NCBI GenBank assembly: GCA_902702965.1
Contig: CACRXP010000384.1
Coordinates: 406,533 to 470,532 of the forward strand
Origin: Spirometra erinaceieuropaei
Lineage: Eukaryota; Platyhelminthes; Cestoda; Diphyllobothriidea; Diphyllobothriidae
Length of the DNA stretch: 64,000 nt
Reading direction: 5' to 3'
Shown one piece after another: positions 37,080-48,739 of the stretch; position 1 is the first letter of the stretch, and every line of letters starts with the position of its first letter. The notes beneath the pieces were generated by a model. That model was not told where the DNA came from, did no database searches, and saw only the letters and a list, made by a program, of their open reading frames with translations. A program made the position numbers and the translations under genes.

Positions 37080-38340
37080 ACATTGAGACGTAACCACGCA
37101 TTTTAGGTACTGTTTTAGAAGCAGGTTGCGCAAGTACTTGGAGAGATGACGGATGGGGTATCTAGTGCCGTCATTTATAGTTTGGCGTTTGCGTTTTTCT
37201 GCTGTCTTGAAGTGGACATATTTATTTTGAGTATACCTTTATTGTCGAAGCAGCATAAACTTAAATTGCATCATACTTTAACAATTTTACACCAGCGACT
37301 ATTTAGATTTGTCCATTTAGCTCAGTCCCTGCGATTGGCATATATAATTTGACACTAAAAGCTCTCAAGGGGTTATAACAGAGCATTCAACAGTCGGATG
37401 TGATTCAATGCTTTCATAACACACAATAGAATTAGCAGAATAAATTCTTTTGTCAAGCTGGTCCCAAATAATGTTTTTAGACGTTCCAAATGAGCTGCGT
37501 AGTATAAACACTCACACGTGCGTTGCCCTCTAGAGAAAAAAATACGTTCAGGGACCTCGTAAAATGTCGTGCAACTGATATCGATTCCCTGCCAAATGCG
37601 TTGCGGCTACTACACGTCTCCATCTTCCACATGTAAGTGGAATATTCACGATTGTTTAACTCTAATTGAATCTGTTTATGCAGTAAGACTTGAAATGCGA
37701 CCCGAAAAGGAAAAACCGTAATTAATCTCAAAGTTGCCTGGCAAATGCAATCAGATAACTTAAGTGTTGACCTCAACTATAACATTTTGAAATAAGTTAG
37801 GAGGGTGCCCGTTTACATTGCATAAAATTCACGCATTATTTATTTCAGCCTTAAACTATTGTTGATACCATTCGTTTCCTAATAATCCTCCTCGCAAATT
37901 AACGAAACACTTGGGTAGGTCTGCATATTCTAGATATGTAGCCATAGGGCAACATTTTCTATATGAGTATTTGGACCCACTTGTATTAGCCACAGAGGGG
38001 TGGCCGCGTAGTATTTATTGACTGACGACAGGAAGCTAGTAATATATTGTAGGGTAAGTTTCCGTTGTCGTGCAATAGCGCAGAATAAGACGTTCGGCAT
38101 AACTCCAGACAATTTCTATGTTTCTCTCTTTCGTCAGCTTCATGCCTATCCTCCTGCACCAATTAAAATACTCTCTTTATAATAAATCACGTATGCCACG
38201 ATCCGCAGTCAACTGACAGTAACGTGGGGTCCTTCTTTATACTGTTGTTAAAATTTCGTATTTTCATCGTAGACAAAGTGAGTATAGAAACGAAAAACAC
38301 CTTTTAAACAGAAGGAAGTATTGCTAAGACAACCGCACTT
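37080..38340. other. no recognised feature
   Basis: Chance frames only. Confidence 0.4.
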
Positions 38341-38341
38341 A

Positions 38342-39330
38342 CAGTGCGTGACCTATCTCATGAAATGTTGGCTGAAATTCTGAAATGCGTTTTTGATTAG
38401 GGAGGATTACTTGGTCGCGGTTGTGATACTGACTATCATGCGACATACTCTTATAACATTTCGGACTCTGCAAGATGTCGGCTTTTTAATGCACTTCTTT
38501 TCAATCTACTGTAGAACGCGCGCTCGGGAAAAAATGACTACTTAAGTAGCATGCATTTTTCCCATTGAGTTTCGATGGTATTGGAAATTGAAATATATTT
38601 TATAAAAACCACAAACAAAAATATGCTTTCTTTTAGTCAATTAATTAAAAATCACCTCTACTTTATATTTTATACTTAAGCAAGGAGTATAATTAGGTTT
38701 TAAAAAAGTTTTCTAATTGCCGAAAAATTTGGAGCCTGATCATTCGTTGCATTAGCGCATAGTGATTACACTCTACAAAGTGCATGCGTTCCGCGTAAAG
38801 AAAATCACATATTTTTCTATGTCATTAAAGAGATATCATACAGAGTCCATAAGATTTTGCGATAAATGCGAACCATGTTGTACATTTCATGAAGAGCAGT
38901 GGTAAACGGCCAGGTACGATGCTATGTGAATGGACATATCGCGGTCTTAAAAAGTCTTATAATTAGAAATTTTTTTAAAACCTATTTATCCTCTTCCTTA
39001 AGTATAAAATATAAAGAAGACGTGATTTTCTATTGATTGACTAAAAAAAGCATATTTTTGTTTGTGGTTTCTATAAAATATATTTGAATTTCCAAGGGCA
39101 TCGAAAATCAATGGGAACAATGCATGCTACATAAGTAGTCATTTATCCCGTTCATTCTTTCTACAGGAGATCAAAAAAGGGGGTTAAAAACCGACATCCT
39201 GCCAAGTCTTAAATGTTATAAGAGTATGCCTTTAGATAATCACTAACACAACCGCGACCAAGTAATCCTTCCTAATCGAAAACGCCTCTCAGAATTTCAG
39301 CCAACTTTTCATGAGATAGGTCACGCACTG
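38342..39330. repeat. MITE copy M2 (about 990 bp), inverted relative to M1
   Basis: Bounded by TA on both sides: CACTTA/CAGTGCGTGACC at the left and GGTCACGCACTG/TAGAG at the right. This is the footprint expected of a Tc1/mariner-type insertion at TA. Its reverse complement matches M1 over the whole length, with long identical blocks in the middle (for example around the AATCACATATTTTTCTATG segment) and only scattered differences. No coding capacity. Confidence 0.92.
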
Positions 39331-39334
39331 TAGA

Positions 39335-42096
39335 GTTTTTACTATTGGTGAAATAGCGCGGGACTCTGGTGAAGACAGATAATGTTTAGTCACAAAATGC
39401 ACATGGGCATGCATGAAAGCTTTTTAGTCCTATTTAAACATAACCCATTAAGAGGGTAGTAACAAACAACCAACATTTCGACGGTAAATCCGTTTGGAAG
39501 GTGTTTAATTAAACAACTGTTTGATATGGATTATCTAATCTATTTTACTTCTTTTTCTGCTGATAAGGTACATCAAATATTGTTATAGGTTACAAGTCGA
39601 ACTCCTGGCTTTTGCTTCTCCTGGACCCCAAATGTCCAAAGATTAAAAACGTGCACTTACTTGATCAATTTTAAGGACTGTTATTAAATGAGGAATTTTG
39701 ATGTTACAGTCATTTCCTACCTGCAGTAATTCTATTCCTTACTTTGTATTGAATGTCTGGGAAATGTGTTGCCTAGACGCACTTTACTAAACTAAAAATG
39801 GTAGTCGGTCGGACGAAGTGAACGGCAAATATCTGTCACTTTAAATGTGAACTACCCGATTTCTGGAAATTCCTCCAGAACCCTACGGGAAAAAAAGCAA
39901 GAAAATTGTTCTTTTCCACTTGATCACCTTGTTGTTTACCTCTTGTGAGAGATGCAAAAAGTTGACTAGGCTGGCTTCAGATAACTGTGCTAGGTGACAC
40001 AAAGGTGAATATATGTGTTTATTACCTCCTTACCAAAGCACCTACATAGGTCGTCAGGTCTAAGGACAACTTCAGTCTTCGACCCTGTAACAGATTGTCA
40101 ATCTCAAATGACCAACTGTCCTACTTTTGGGAGATCTTGGTTTGCATATGTCTTTCTAATCTCCTTTAAAAATCCCTTTTTGCATGAGAAAAAACGTAGT
40201 TGTGTGTAAAGATGTTTAAGTCAGCCATCCATTTCGTACACTGAATGGTGATGCACATTTGCCGTTGTTCGGAGATGTTTTTTATAATCTCCAAATTAAA
40301 TCTAGTTAAAAATATAATCGGATGCCACATAAAACTGGGCATTTATTGTCGTCATCAAAAATCAATATAAAATAGAACGAGATTTACGTTTGTGTTATTT
40401 GTTTTAATATTTTGATGGTTTTGGTGTGCGTAATATCCCTAAACAGCGTGAAAAACTTTGTCGGCTCTATTTATGTTTTTTACTGTAATCGATTGTTCTT
40501 CATCGGGCCGGAGATCCTTTAAAGTTATATTCCATTAAACTAAATTGACAAGAAGGATTTGTTCAAACTACTATTGCTTTTCTGCGGCATGTTAGACAAA
40601 TGCACCGAAATGCTTTAAAAAAAGATGGAAACCCGAGATTTTTGAACGTGGCTAACGCAGGCAAATCTATTCTGAGTACTGTCGTATGGTTGAGAATTGT
40701 TTTAAAATTTTTATTCCACATATTTTCACAAACGTCTTAAAAAATGGAAACGTAGTATTTCTTAAAATCCTGCCGAAACGTTTGGCATGTTTCCCCTACC
40801 TAGCAGAGAAGCATGCATTTAATTAGTGTACATCGAGGGGCTAAACTTGATTTTCTACAGATGCAGCAATGAATCAATGTAATACTTCCGAAATCCCTTG
40901 CGGTCAAGTGCATTTCAAACGTATTCTACCATTTCTAATAACACTGCAAACCGCTTGCCATTTGTATACCTTCAAAGTCCTACCATCTAACATAATTATT
41001 TCGCATTGCGTGAAGTGGATGGGGCTTGTCGAATAGATAAGTGTAGTAATGAACGCAAATATAAAATTGGCATTCCGAAACAAATGAAACCTGCATATCA
41101 TCAGAAAGTATCGTAAGTCAACCACATATTTGTATTACACACACCGGGACTGGAGTCGATTAAATAAATGGCCAGACCGTGGGTCGCAGAGACTAGTTGA
41201 AGGAGAGTCACTGCTCGATTTGGACTTAGTAAAGAGTATGCAATTTCAGTCATTACTTTCAATTATGTATGGAATGAAAAGTGCAAGAACAGTGACTTGT
41301 GTGTAAGTTAGTTTATAATGGCCCTCTCGTCTATTTTACATCTGCGCGTTTCGTCAAAATAAAGTCAAGCAGACCTGAGGCAGGGAAGGGACGCAGGTTT
41401 CGGGCAAATCTAAACCCACACCTAGGGGGACCAGAAAACGCTCCTTTCCAAAATTAATACTGCCAATGATCAAAAATAGCAAAAAACATAACTGGCAATA
41501 GTGCGATAAAAGACACATTAAGGTGGAGACGAGGCGACCCGATTCCCTGTCGGTTTGTGGTTTTATAAACAACGACAGCTCAAGCAGAGTAAACGTATGT
41601 TGCATTGTTTATCCTTTCCCCCTTCTTATGGCACAACGCAGTCAGTTAAATAATACGGGGATAGGACGCACCGACTGAAATATCTTAAAACCACCATGAC
41701 AACACACATGAGTGTCCACAACGCTTGTATCATATATGTTTTGGTAGCATAGGGTTTATATGGTGAAGGAGCCAAAATGCGCAAGGGGTAATTGCGTGAA
41801 ATGCAATAGGTGTACTAACACAACATTTGTTATTTGAAAATATTTAATGCGTTTTCGACACAAAATATCACCAATATATGGTAGTAAAATTATAGTCGTG
41901 CAACATCATCCCATAGTAATTTATTTGCCTCAGGATGCTAGCATAGACGGACCGTTTTTTGCCGCCCCATAACGCTGATCCTGCAAAATGACCGGCAAGT
42001 TACAATGACTGTGCCTAATTGATTTTTAATGCTTATGTTACTCCAAATATGCTTCATACAAAACATGCATAAAATATTCATTCTTCATATAAGATG
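39335..42096. other. no recognised gene upstream of the gap
   Basis: I looked here for the signal-peptide exon of family copy 4 (ATG, hydrophobic run, phase-1 GT donor) and found no convincing candidate. A hydrophobic start MLMLLQICFIQNMHK at 42029 has no donor before the gap. Confidence 0.4.
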
Positions 42097-42382
42097 NNNN
42101 NNNNNNNNNNNNNNNNNNNNNNNNNNNNNNNNNNNNNNNNNNNNNNNNNNNNNNNNNNNNNNNNNNNNNNNNNNNNNNNNNNNNNNNNNNNNNNNNNNNN
42201 NNNNNNNNNNNNNNNNNNNNNNNNNNNNNNNNNNNNNNNNNNNNNNNNNNNNNNNNNNNNNNNNNNNNNNNNNNNNNNNNNNNNNNNNNNNNNNNNNNNN
42301 NNNNNNNNNNNNNNNNNNNNNNNNNNNNNNNNNNNNNNNNNNNNNNNNNNNNNNNNNNNNNNNNNNNNNNNNNNNNNNNNNN
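42097..42382. other. assembly gap (286 N)
   Basis: Unsequenced. By position it should contain most of exon 2 of family copy 4, because the last 21 bases of that exon resume at 42383. Confidence 0.99.
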
Positions 42383-42752
42383 ACTTTTTTCCAGATACAA
42401 TACGCAAGTTTACTCCGAAATATCTAATTTAACCTGCACTATTTAGCAAAGCTTGTGCATCCGAAAAATGACTCCCCTGCATTTTCTTTACTAGGTAAAC
42501 GACTTTGGAACATATTCCTCGCGAGCAAAGATAATGCACTTCGCAAACGTTGAATTCAACATTAGTGGGCGAATGGAAACAGCTGAGACAAAGTCCAATT
42601 GCATAATTGATTTCCTATCATTCAAGAAGATAGACAAGAAAAATACTGAAGATGTGAGTTTGCCCATCGGACTTATTCCTATAGAAACACTATCAAATAG
42701 AGCCAATTTGATTCTCACACGCTTGCAACAGAAAATGCCACTTGCCTGCTGA
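42383..42752 (+). CDS. secreted protein family, copy 4, partial (end of exon 2 and exon 3)
   Basis: Right after the gap the frame reads TFFQIQY and meets GCAAGT at 42404. This matches ACFRVQY/GTAAGA of copy 5 and TYFNVQH/GTAAGT of copy 1, so exon 2 ends at 42403 with a GC donor that otherwise fits the splice consensus. Intron 2 is 91 bp, acceptor TTTTCTTTACTAG. Exon 3 is 42495-42752, again 258 bp, phase 0: VNDFGTYSSRAKIMHFANV, EFNISGRMET, NCIIDFLSFKK, LPIGLIP and a tail ending MPLAC-stop. Cys 3 and the terminal Cys are kept, and NIS is a possible glycosylation site, as in copy 1. Exon 1 was not found. The gene is probably functional but cannot be judged with the gap. Confidence 0.82.
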
Positions 42753-42754
42753 CT

Positions 42755-43470
42755 TTCTTAGCCAAATATAAAAAATCACCCATAAGGAACCTATGTCTTT
42801 TTTTAATTCGAGGTTGGCAATCTGGCGTTAGTCCATAATAAGAAAACTTAAAACCTGTTGACGATATTTTTAAAAACGGAATTATCCACAAAGGCATTCA
42901 CCTGTCACTGCGTAGTTATCGGTTTGTGGGGTCTGAATGAGTTAATTTGACAACCGTTTCTCATTACTGGTATCCATTGTCATTCACTTCTAAACATCCC
43001 ACAATTAGACTTAATACTAACAATCAAATAATACTTGCAGTTATTTAAAAATAAGATTGGGTGAGAAAATGGTGTTAACATTTAGACCTCCCTATTATCC
43101 CGTCCGCCTGTCCTACGTGCGGCCTACCACAGTTTTTACTATTACTACTACTACTACTGCTATCATTCATGGTGTATTTAACACAGAGTTAACCAAGGCC
43201 AGTATGAATACCATCAATGTTAGTGCAATCGTGCCACCAGTAAATGTCACTAACAATACTTCAATTTGGAAGACACACAATCGACATGAAAGACAAAGAA
43301 GAAAAAGAAAATCAAGAAAACTTGACAATTTAATACAATGCGCGTTAATATTTAACTCCAACACTGATTCATGCGAAATCAGGTTGTCGCGATGCTGATA
43401 CCTTATCACAGGTTTCAGCCATCAGTGATAAAACCGGGTAAAACAGCCGGCATGCAATGCACAATAAGTA
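42755..43470. other. no recognised gene; ACT microsatellite
   Basis: A short trinucleotide tract ACTATTACTACTACTACT lies at about 43138. It inflates a 113-codon plus-strand frame (43057-43398) that otherwise shows no homology, signal peptide or splice context. I do not call it a gene. Confidence 0.4.
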
Positions 43471-43473
43471 GCC

Positions 43474-43570
43474 ACACTTTTTGCATCAGAGCTGCCTGAA
43501 TTTGTCATAAGCGAAGAAAAGGGACAGAAGTAGCCCATCCATGATATGCCGAATCACTGTGAGGTGCTTA
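43474..43570 (+). repeat. dispersed repeat R2, copy 1
   Basis: AGAGCTGCCTGAATTTGTCA, then TAAGCGAAGAAAAGGG, CCCATCCATGATATGCCG, matches 46137-46235 (GGATCTGCCTGAAGTTTTCA, TAAGCGAAGAAGAACAGGG, CCCTTCCCTGATGTGCCG). Class unknown. Moderately GC-rich DNA continues to about 44240. Confidence 0.65.
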
Positions 43571-44249
43571 CGGTTTAAGCATCGATACTTGGAGAGTCGA
43601 GGCAAATTCAGCCAGGCAGTTTTTATTATGTTGAGGAGTTCACTGAGATGGCGTGTACGTGGATTCCTAAGAGCCGAGCTCATCCTCTTTTCATCTTTTG
43701 CACACCAATCACCTGTCAGAGCTTGCTGTCGTTACCCGTTTGGATTTATCAGACACGCCCTGGCGAGGCAATATATTGTGCCAAAGAACATGCGCTACTC
43801 ATTAAAGTGAGCAGCGACGGTTCCGTCTGCGTGCCGAGTTTTGTGAAGCGGTTGCCCCAAGGTTGATGACCGTCTGGTAACTGGATTTTGGCGGCGGATG
43901 TTGCAGACTACATTCAGTATTGCATATCGCATGTGTGTTTGTTAAGCCATGTTTTAGCAAATTTAGGGCCTTACAGCGTAGCAAGCACTGGAGTTTCTCT
44001 GGCATCTGATTTCCTGTTGATAGATGCGCTAGCGCTACCACTGGATTTACAGTTATCCTTCTCTTTCTGACCGGTTGTTTTGTTGCTGTCAGCTGGCGAA
44101 GTGTCTAGTGTAGACTGGAGCTCTAGTGGTGCTCCAAGATGCGGGTCCGGCCGTCCCAGCTACCTGCACCATCTCCTGTCTTCGGTCTGTTCGACTAAAC
44201 TTCGACACCTGACTCAGGCTAGGGATGACAGTGTGCGATAACTGCTACT

Positions 44250-45260
44250 AAATCTGCGTATTATTAGTAGATGTTTTTTTTCGGAACTTTAATGTATGCA
44301 TTCTATTAAATCACACAAAAGGTGACCGAACTAATACATTAACGTCGTTTAGCAGTACAACAGTACACTTAGTGCAGCCGTATGGTCAAGAGTAACTCAA
44401 GTAGAATAAAGCAAGCGACGGGGTAGTCTTTTAAAACAAATTTATCGAGATTTTCCGAGGAGGTATAGTACAAGTTTACGGAACTAAACAGTCAACGGAA
44501 TTTAAAATGCTATCACTTGTAGATGTTAGCAATAATAATTGCAGAATATTGTTTGATTTTCATGATCAATAAAACAGCATACGATAATGCACACTGCATT
44601 TGAATTCAGTAGCAACAAAAGTCTCAAACCTGCAACAGCGACAAACCGATAAGGTATCAAAAAGACTAAATACCGTTGCCCGCGTCGGTCGATCAATCGT
44701 ATACAGACGAATGCAAGTATTTCAACATTTATGTCTTGTATGAATTTGGACACCATCTGTCAGCTCGTTAACAGCGAACTAGCAAACTATTTTGACATGG
44801 TACTCAGTTCTCGTAAATTACTTTTAGCTGTGGGAGGCAGTAATCCCTACCACTGTTCAGTATTTTTACGCCGCTTCAGAAGTCTCTTCAAGTTTGGCAC
44901 TTTTTAGTTGTATAACTACGTCTTCGCTCATGAAAGCGGTTTGCCGCTGTTCACGACAAACGACCTTCCGACGTCATTCGTTTCTGGGCTTCTTTGAGTT
45001 ATGACAACCATTGTAAGCCCGGCTGATGGTGTATGTGACGTTGATTTATAGTTGGCTGGACAGCCATTTCATTTTGTCGCACCAACGTTGTGATAGACGA
45101 GCGACACAGAAGCTCCAGAAATATGAGTGTGCTTACTACAGTGACTTCTAACCCTCCGCTGCTGATGAACTGAACAATCACATGCGAACTCTAAATTTTT
45201 ATTTCACATCGGCGGTAAAGAAGTCAAAATACCTATAATAAGCAGAAACGATTGCTGGTA
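44250..45260. other. no recognised feature
   Basis: Chance frames only. Confidence 0.4.
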
Positions 45261-45261
45261 C

Positions 45262-45335
45262 AATAGCTTTATTCGCCAAACGTCTCGGGTTCACGCCCTA
45301 ACCCATTACTAGAGACAGTGTGGAATTCCAATATC
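45262..45335 (-). repeat. R1 tail, inverted copy
   Basis: The minus strand reads TVSSNGLGREPETFGE with a stop right outside, the counterpart of TASDGGLESECERPGE at 46.0 kb and VSDDGFEQESETPG at 12.3 kb. Only the tail is recognisable. Confidence 0.55.
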
Positions 45336-45529
45336 TTTGACGGATTTTTAGAGGAAATGGCCACCCGCTCAATTTCGTCCACCGACGCATGCGCAAACGA
45401 GACTGGCGACAATAATTCTCGCCGACCCCAAACTCTGGCGATCGACTTTAGAACACCATAAAAGTCACGGGGGACGTCTCTTGCCTGCACGCTCTAAATG
45501 GAGTTGAATTTGCACACAGAGGGGAGGTA

Positions 45530-45735
45530 ACGATTTGAGGCGTCAGATGATGAAACCAGAAGACTCCCTGCATCGGCAAGAAACATCTGGGGCCCTTTTT
45601 TTAGACCTGGTGCAGTTGAGGGCGAAGCAACTTTATCAGAGAATCCGGAAGACGGTTCCGGACGCGAATCGCCAAATGTGCAACGGCATCCCCACTCCAT
45701 ATGCAGTGTTGATACACTGTCCGGTCAAAGTAAAT
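45530..45735 (+). pseudogene. Penelope-like GIY-YIG fragment with internal deletion
   Basis: RRQMMKPEDSLHRQETSGA corresponds to RRQVMKPKDPLPRQETSGVVY, the run-up to the GIY-YIG motif. The next bases (TGCAGTTGAGGGCGAAGCAA) are a frame-shifted version of C-S-C-G-Q-S. The sequence then jumps to CNGIPTPYAVL, which belongs at the very end of the protein (CNDLPTPYSVL). The core of the endonuclease has been deleted. Confidence 0.75.
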
Positions 45736-45784
45736 AACAACTCCGGGAAGCTCGCTGCCTGGTGAGCCAGGTGACGGAGTCATC

Positions 45785-46060
45785 TCACGCCAACATCCGA
45801 CACGGGTGACGAGATTTCAGCAAGTACCAATTTGCACACCGTCCATCAAGCAATTGCTGCACTAGCGATAACAGTCCTCGATGATGGGGAGAATGGTCAA
45901 TTGTCGAAGGTATGCAGTAGCATAAGGAGTGAATTTTATGAATACTGCAATTTTTCTGTGCACAAATCACCCGTGTTTGTCACCGCCTCTGACGGTGGGC
46001 TCGAAAGTGAATGTGAAAGGCCAGGCGAATAAATATCTGTCCCTCTGATCGCATCTACTT
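45785..46060 (+). repeat. dispersed repeat R1, copy 4 (most complete)
   Basis: Starts CACGCCAACATCCGACACGG, includes the block shared with 24.6 kb (TTTGCACACCGTCCATCAAG, CAGTCCTCGATGATGGGGAG) and ends with the tail TCTGACGGTGGGCTCGAAAG, AGGCCAGGCGAATAA, CTGATCGCATCTAC. It links the partial copies at 9.1, 12.0 and 24.6 kb into one family. Confidence 0.65.
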
Positions 46061-46136
46061 CTAGTCGACTATTTGCTCGAACCCAATTGTTCGCTTTTAT
46101 TGGGAATAAATACCGAAATTGTCTGTGGGGGAACTT

Positions 46137-46235
46137 CCACACATTTTGCTTTGGATCTGCCTGAAGTTTTCATAAGCGAAGAAGAACAGGGCACCAGTTG
46201 CCCTTCCCTGATGTGCCGGTCAGACAAAATTTTAA
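46137..46235 (+). repeat. dispersed repeat R2, copy 2
   Basis: See 43474-43570; the two copies align over about 95 bp in the same orientation. Confidence 0.65.
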
Positions 46236-46487
46236 CAGTAAACGGTTTTTAGGACGGCAGCAGATACCACGCAGCTTTTCTTGGTTTTCATAGCAATCTT
46301 CCGGTGGATCTCATAACAAGCAGTGAAACCACATATTTCAAACGAATTTCAAAGCCATACAGCTAACCGGAAGGAGGAGGCCGTGCGGATCTCAGCGCTG
46401 GACGTGCACACCGCCCCCAACGTCTCTATGCGCAGCTAGATCCTCGAATATAAGGACCGGTTAAATCCGGAAGAATAGTCTGGGATA

Positions 46488-46790
46488 GTGTATCTCGTTG
46501 CATGCCAATACTGTCCTTATACATGCACAGTTCAGAAAGAATGCATGTTCCTAACACGCATACAAGAACATAAGCTGGCTGCGCGACGAGGCGACGAATT
46601 ATCAAAAGTGGCCGCCCTCAACTACGAAGTGGGTCCTTCGTTTCATTTCGCAGTCACTAGGTTAATCGCCCACGCGGGAAACAAAACCGGTCAAGAACTA
46701 ATTGAAGCCTGCTACTAATGGGAACTCAGTCATTTGATTTATCGATCTGGCGCTGGCGAAGAGTGCCCTGTGCATATACCTCTACTACTG
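46488..46790 (+). pseudogene. Penelope-like GIY-YIG endonuclease remnant
   Basis: YLVACQYCPYTCTVQKE is a decayed form of Y.V.C..C...YIGQT, the GIY-YIG core of Penelope endonucleases. It is followed by TRIQEHKLAARRGDELSKVA and LIAHAGNKTGQELIEACY, typical of the domain's second half (R.xEH..A..R.D..S.VA.H; R.LxEA). The YIG motif and the usual H after VAA are lost, and a stop follows where the final N(S)xNR segment should be. The frame is otherwise open for 76 codons, so this copy is younger than the fragment at 45.5 kb. Confidence 0.8.
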
Positions 46791-46929
46791 CGGCCTCGGG
46801 AAGTGTGTAGGTAACAACCTGAATATTTATCACTCCGCGAAGACGGGTTGTCCGTTAGCCTAGCTGCTGACTACCCGGCGCGTCCACAGGTAGCGGATAT
46901 TGGGACGACCTTCAACGAAGGTTATCTGT

Positions 46930-47330
46930 GAAATAAGCAGACCCGGGTCTGACGAATAAGCAGTTGAGGACCAGCAGCGACATTGGTACCACGGTGCGGT
47001 GGGCTAAGTTCTGGCACGCTGAAAGCCATGACACGCAGTGCCATGCGATCCCCCCCCCTCTGAGAGGGAAGTCGCGATGCCATATGAAAGTTGCGCAATA
47101 ATAAGGCACCCGGAGAAGACGGTATATCCGCTGAAATCTTCAAGTCTTGTGTCGACACTCAGGCGCCCTGGCTCCATAAGGCGATTGAAAGAGTTTGGAG
47201 GGACAAGGCGTGTGTCAGCGTCTTTATGGTCACCCGGAAGAATTCATCTCGCCTCTAAACGTCTAACTGATTTTCACTGATTTTAGACTCTAGCTTCAGG
47301 CGCGAATGCTGCTTCGATCCCAAGGCAGAC
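46930..47330 (+). pseudogene. RTE-like LINE fragment just upstream of the RT domain
   Basis: At 47045-47090 PPPSEREVAMPYES, and at 47115-47210 in another frame EDGISAEIFKSCVDTQAPWL then HKAIERVWRDK. This matches the linker and start of RT in RTE-like LINEs (PPP..EV..A...L.N.KAPGEDGI.AE.YK.....L..WLH..I..VW). Homopolymer run CCCCCCCC at 47047 and frame changes mark it as dead. It ends where RT motif 1 should begin. Confidence 0.78.
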
Positions 47331-47334
47331 GAGA

Positions 47335-48735
47335 GTTCAAAATGTTTCAAACACAAAAACAGCTATTCCTTCAATCCCAAAATTCGGAGGACATCTAATT
47401 GTCAAACGAATCAGCGCATGGAAGATAAAAGTTATCTATGGTTACTTTAAAATACATTTGAAATAGTATGCACATCAAAAGCCAGTGGAAGCCTCACACC
47501 AATTGTCTAATTATTACTTTACTGAGTGGGGCTTTTTTCACAGGTGGCTGGGAAAACGCCATTATAAAACCGATATCCTGGCGTAAACGAAATACTTTGA
47601 TATTGCGTTTCGCCAAAATCAACACCTCTACTTGTGATCGCGTTTTGCAACTTCCGTTCGAATTTAATGGGGCGAGCCAGACATCGTATGTTCGAACAGT
47701 GTCTGCAAGCTTGTGTGTCATTAGTGGCTAGTGTTGTTGTAGCTTGATGTCGATAGTTCAGATGGCTTATTCTACAAATGGCTTAGCTTGTCTTTAACTG
47801 CTTCACATATTACGTTAAATCCCTGTGCATATGTGCATGAACACGCGAAGTCAAGATGTCGTTTATCCTACGAAAATAATCATGAACTATGCTATCCTTG
47901 TTATTAACATCGTTTATCGAAGTAGAAAGTTGTAGCCCAACACTTTATTCTGGTAACAGAGCTTTGTTTGTGGAACATGAATCCGTGACTTCACTAGTGC
48001 ATGATAACTTCACAGTATTTGCTTTTGACTCAGGCCGAAGTTCGTAGCGACTCATCAGTCATTCAATGCATTATGATATCTAAAATAGGGACTGTCCACT
48101 GTCGCAGTTTCAAAACCATATTTTTATTATGGTTAGCTTAGACTTTAAGAATAATTCTTATTGCTTCTTGACGATAACAAGTTTGTCATCGGCAGACGTC
48201 AGTCATAATGTAAAAAAGATCTGTAACCACAAAACACCGTATATTTTTAAACGTTTGTATAATGCGTAGTTTCGGTTATCTGGATACTTCAATTAGCTTA
48301 GGTTTATACGCTTAATACAACATCGGAGCTGCCATTTCCAAGTCATGTCTTTTAAGAAAATGAAAACTTAGCTGACCACTGTGGAACCTCATGTAACAGG
48401 CGACCGGCCCAATCTCCGGCATATTTTTCGGCGAAACTGGTGCTTTGACCTATGCATATGAAAATATTTTAAGGGGTAGATAATACACAAGACCTGGGCG
48501 ATCAGGTATGTTTATACTGGAGGCGACCACTGCGACCAGTATTTTATCCGTCCGACGTTTCTAGCACTCACATGCACATATATTCAAGGAGTAAAGAATT
48601 GTACGATCACTGGCATATTCAGTTCACATCTGCCGTGAATTACCTTCAGCCTCGCCATGAATTTGCTGACGCAGTATATTAGTTGCGACGGACGGGTCCA
48701 TATGTCCGCTAATTGAGTACTCGATCGAGTGTCAT
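47335..48735. other. no recognised feature
   Basis: Chance frames only. Confidence 0.4.
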
Positions 48736-48739
48736 GTTT

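Noticed and set aside
42029..42432. Open frames spanning the N run
   Set aside because: They are made of unknown bases; only the 21 bases after the gap carry evidence.
43057..43398. 113-codon open frame on the plus strand
   Set aside because: Length is partly due to an ACT microsatellite giving a Thr run; no homology, signal peptide or splice context.
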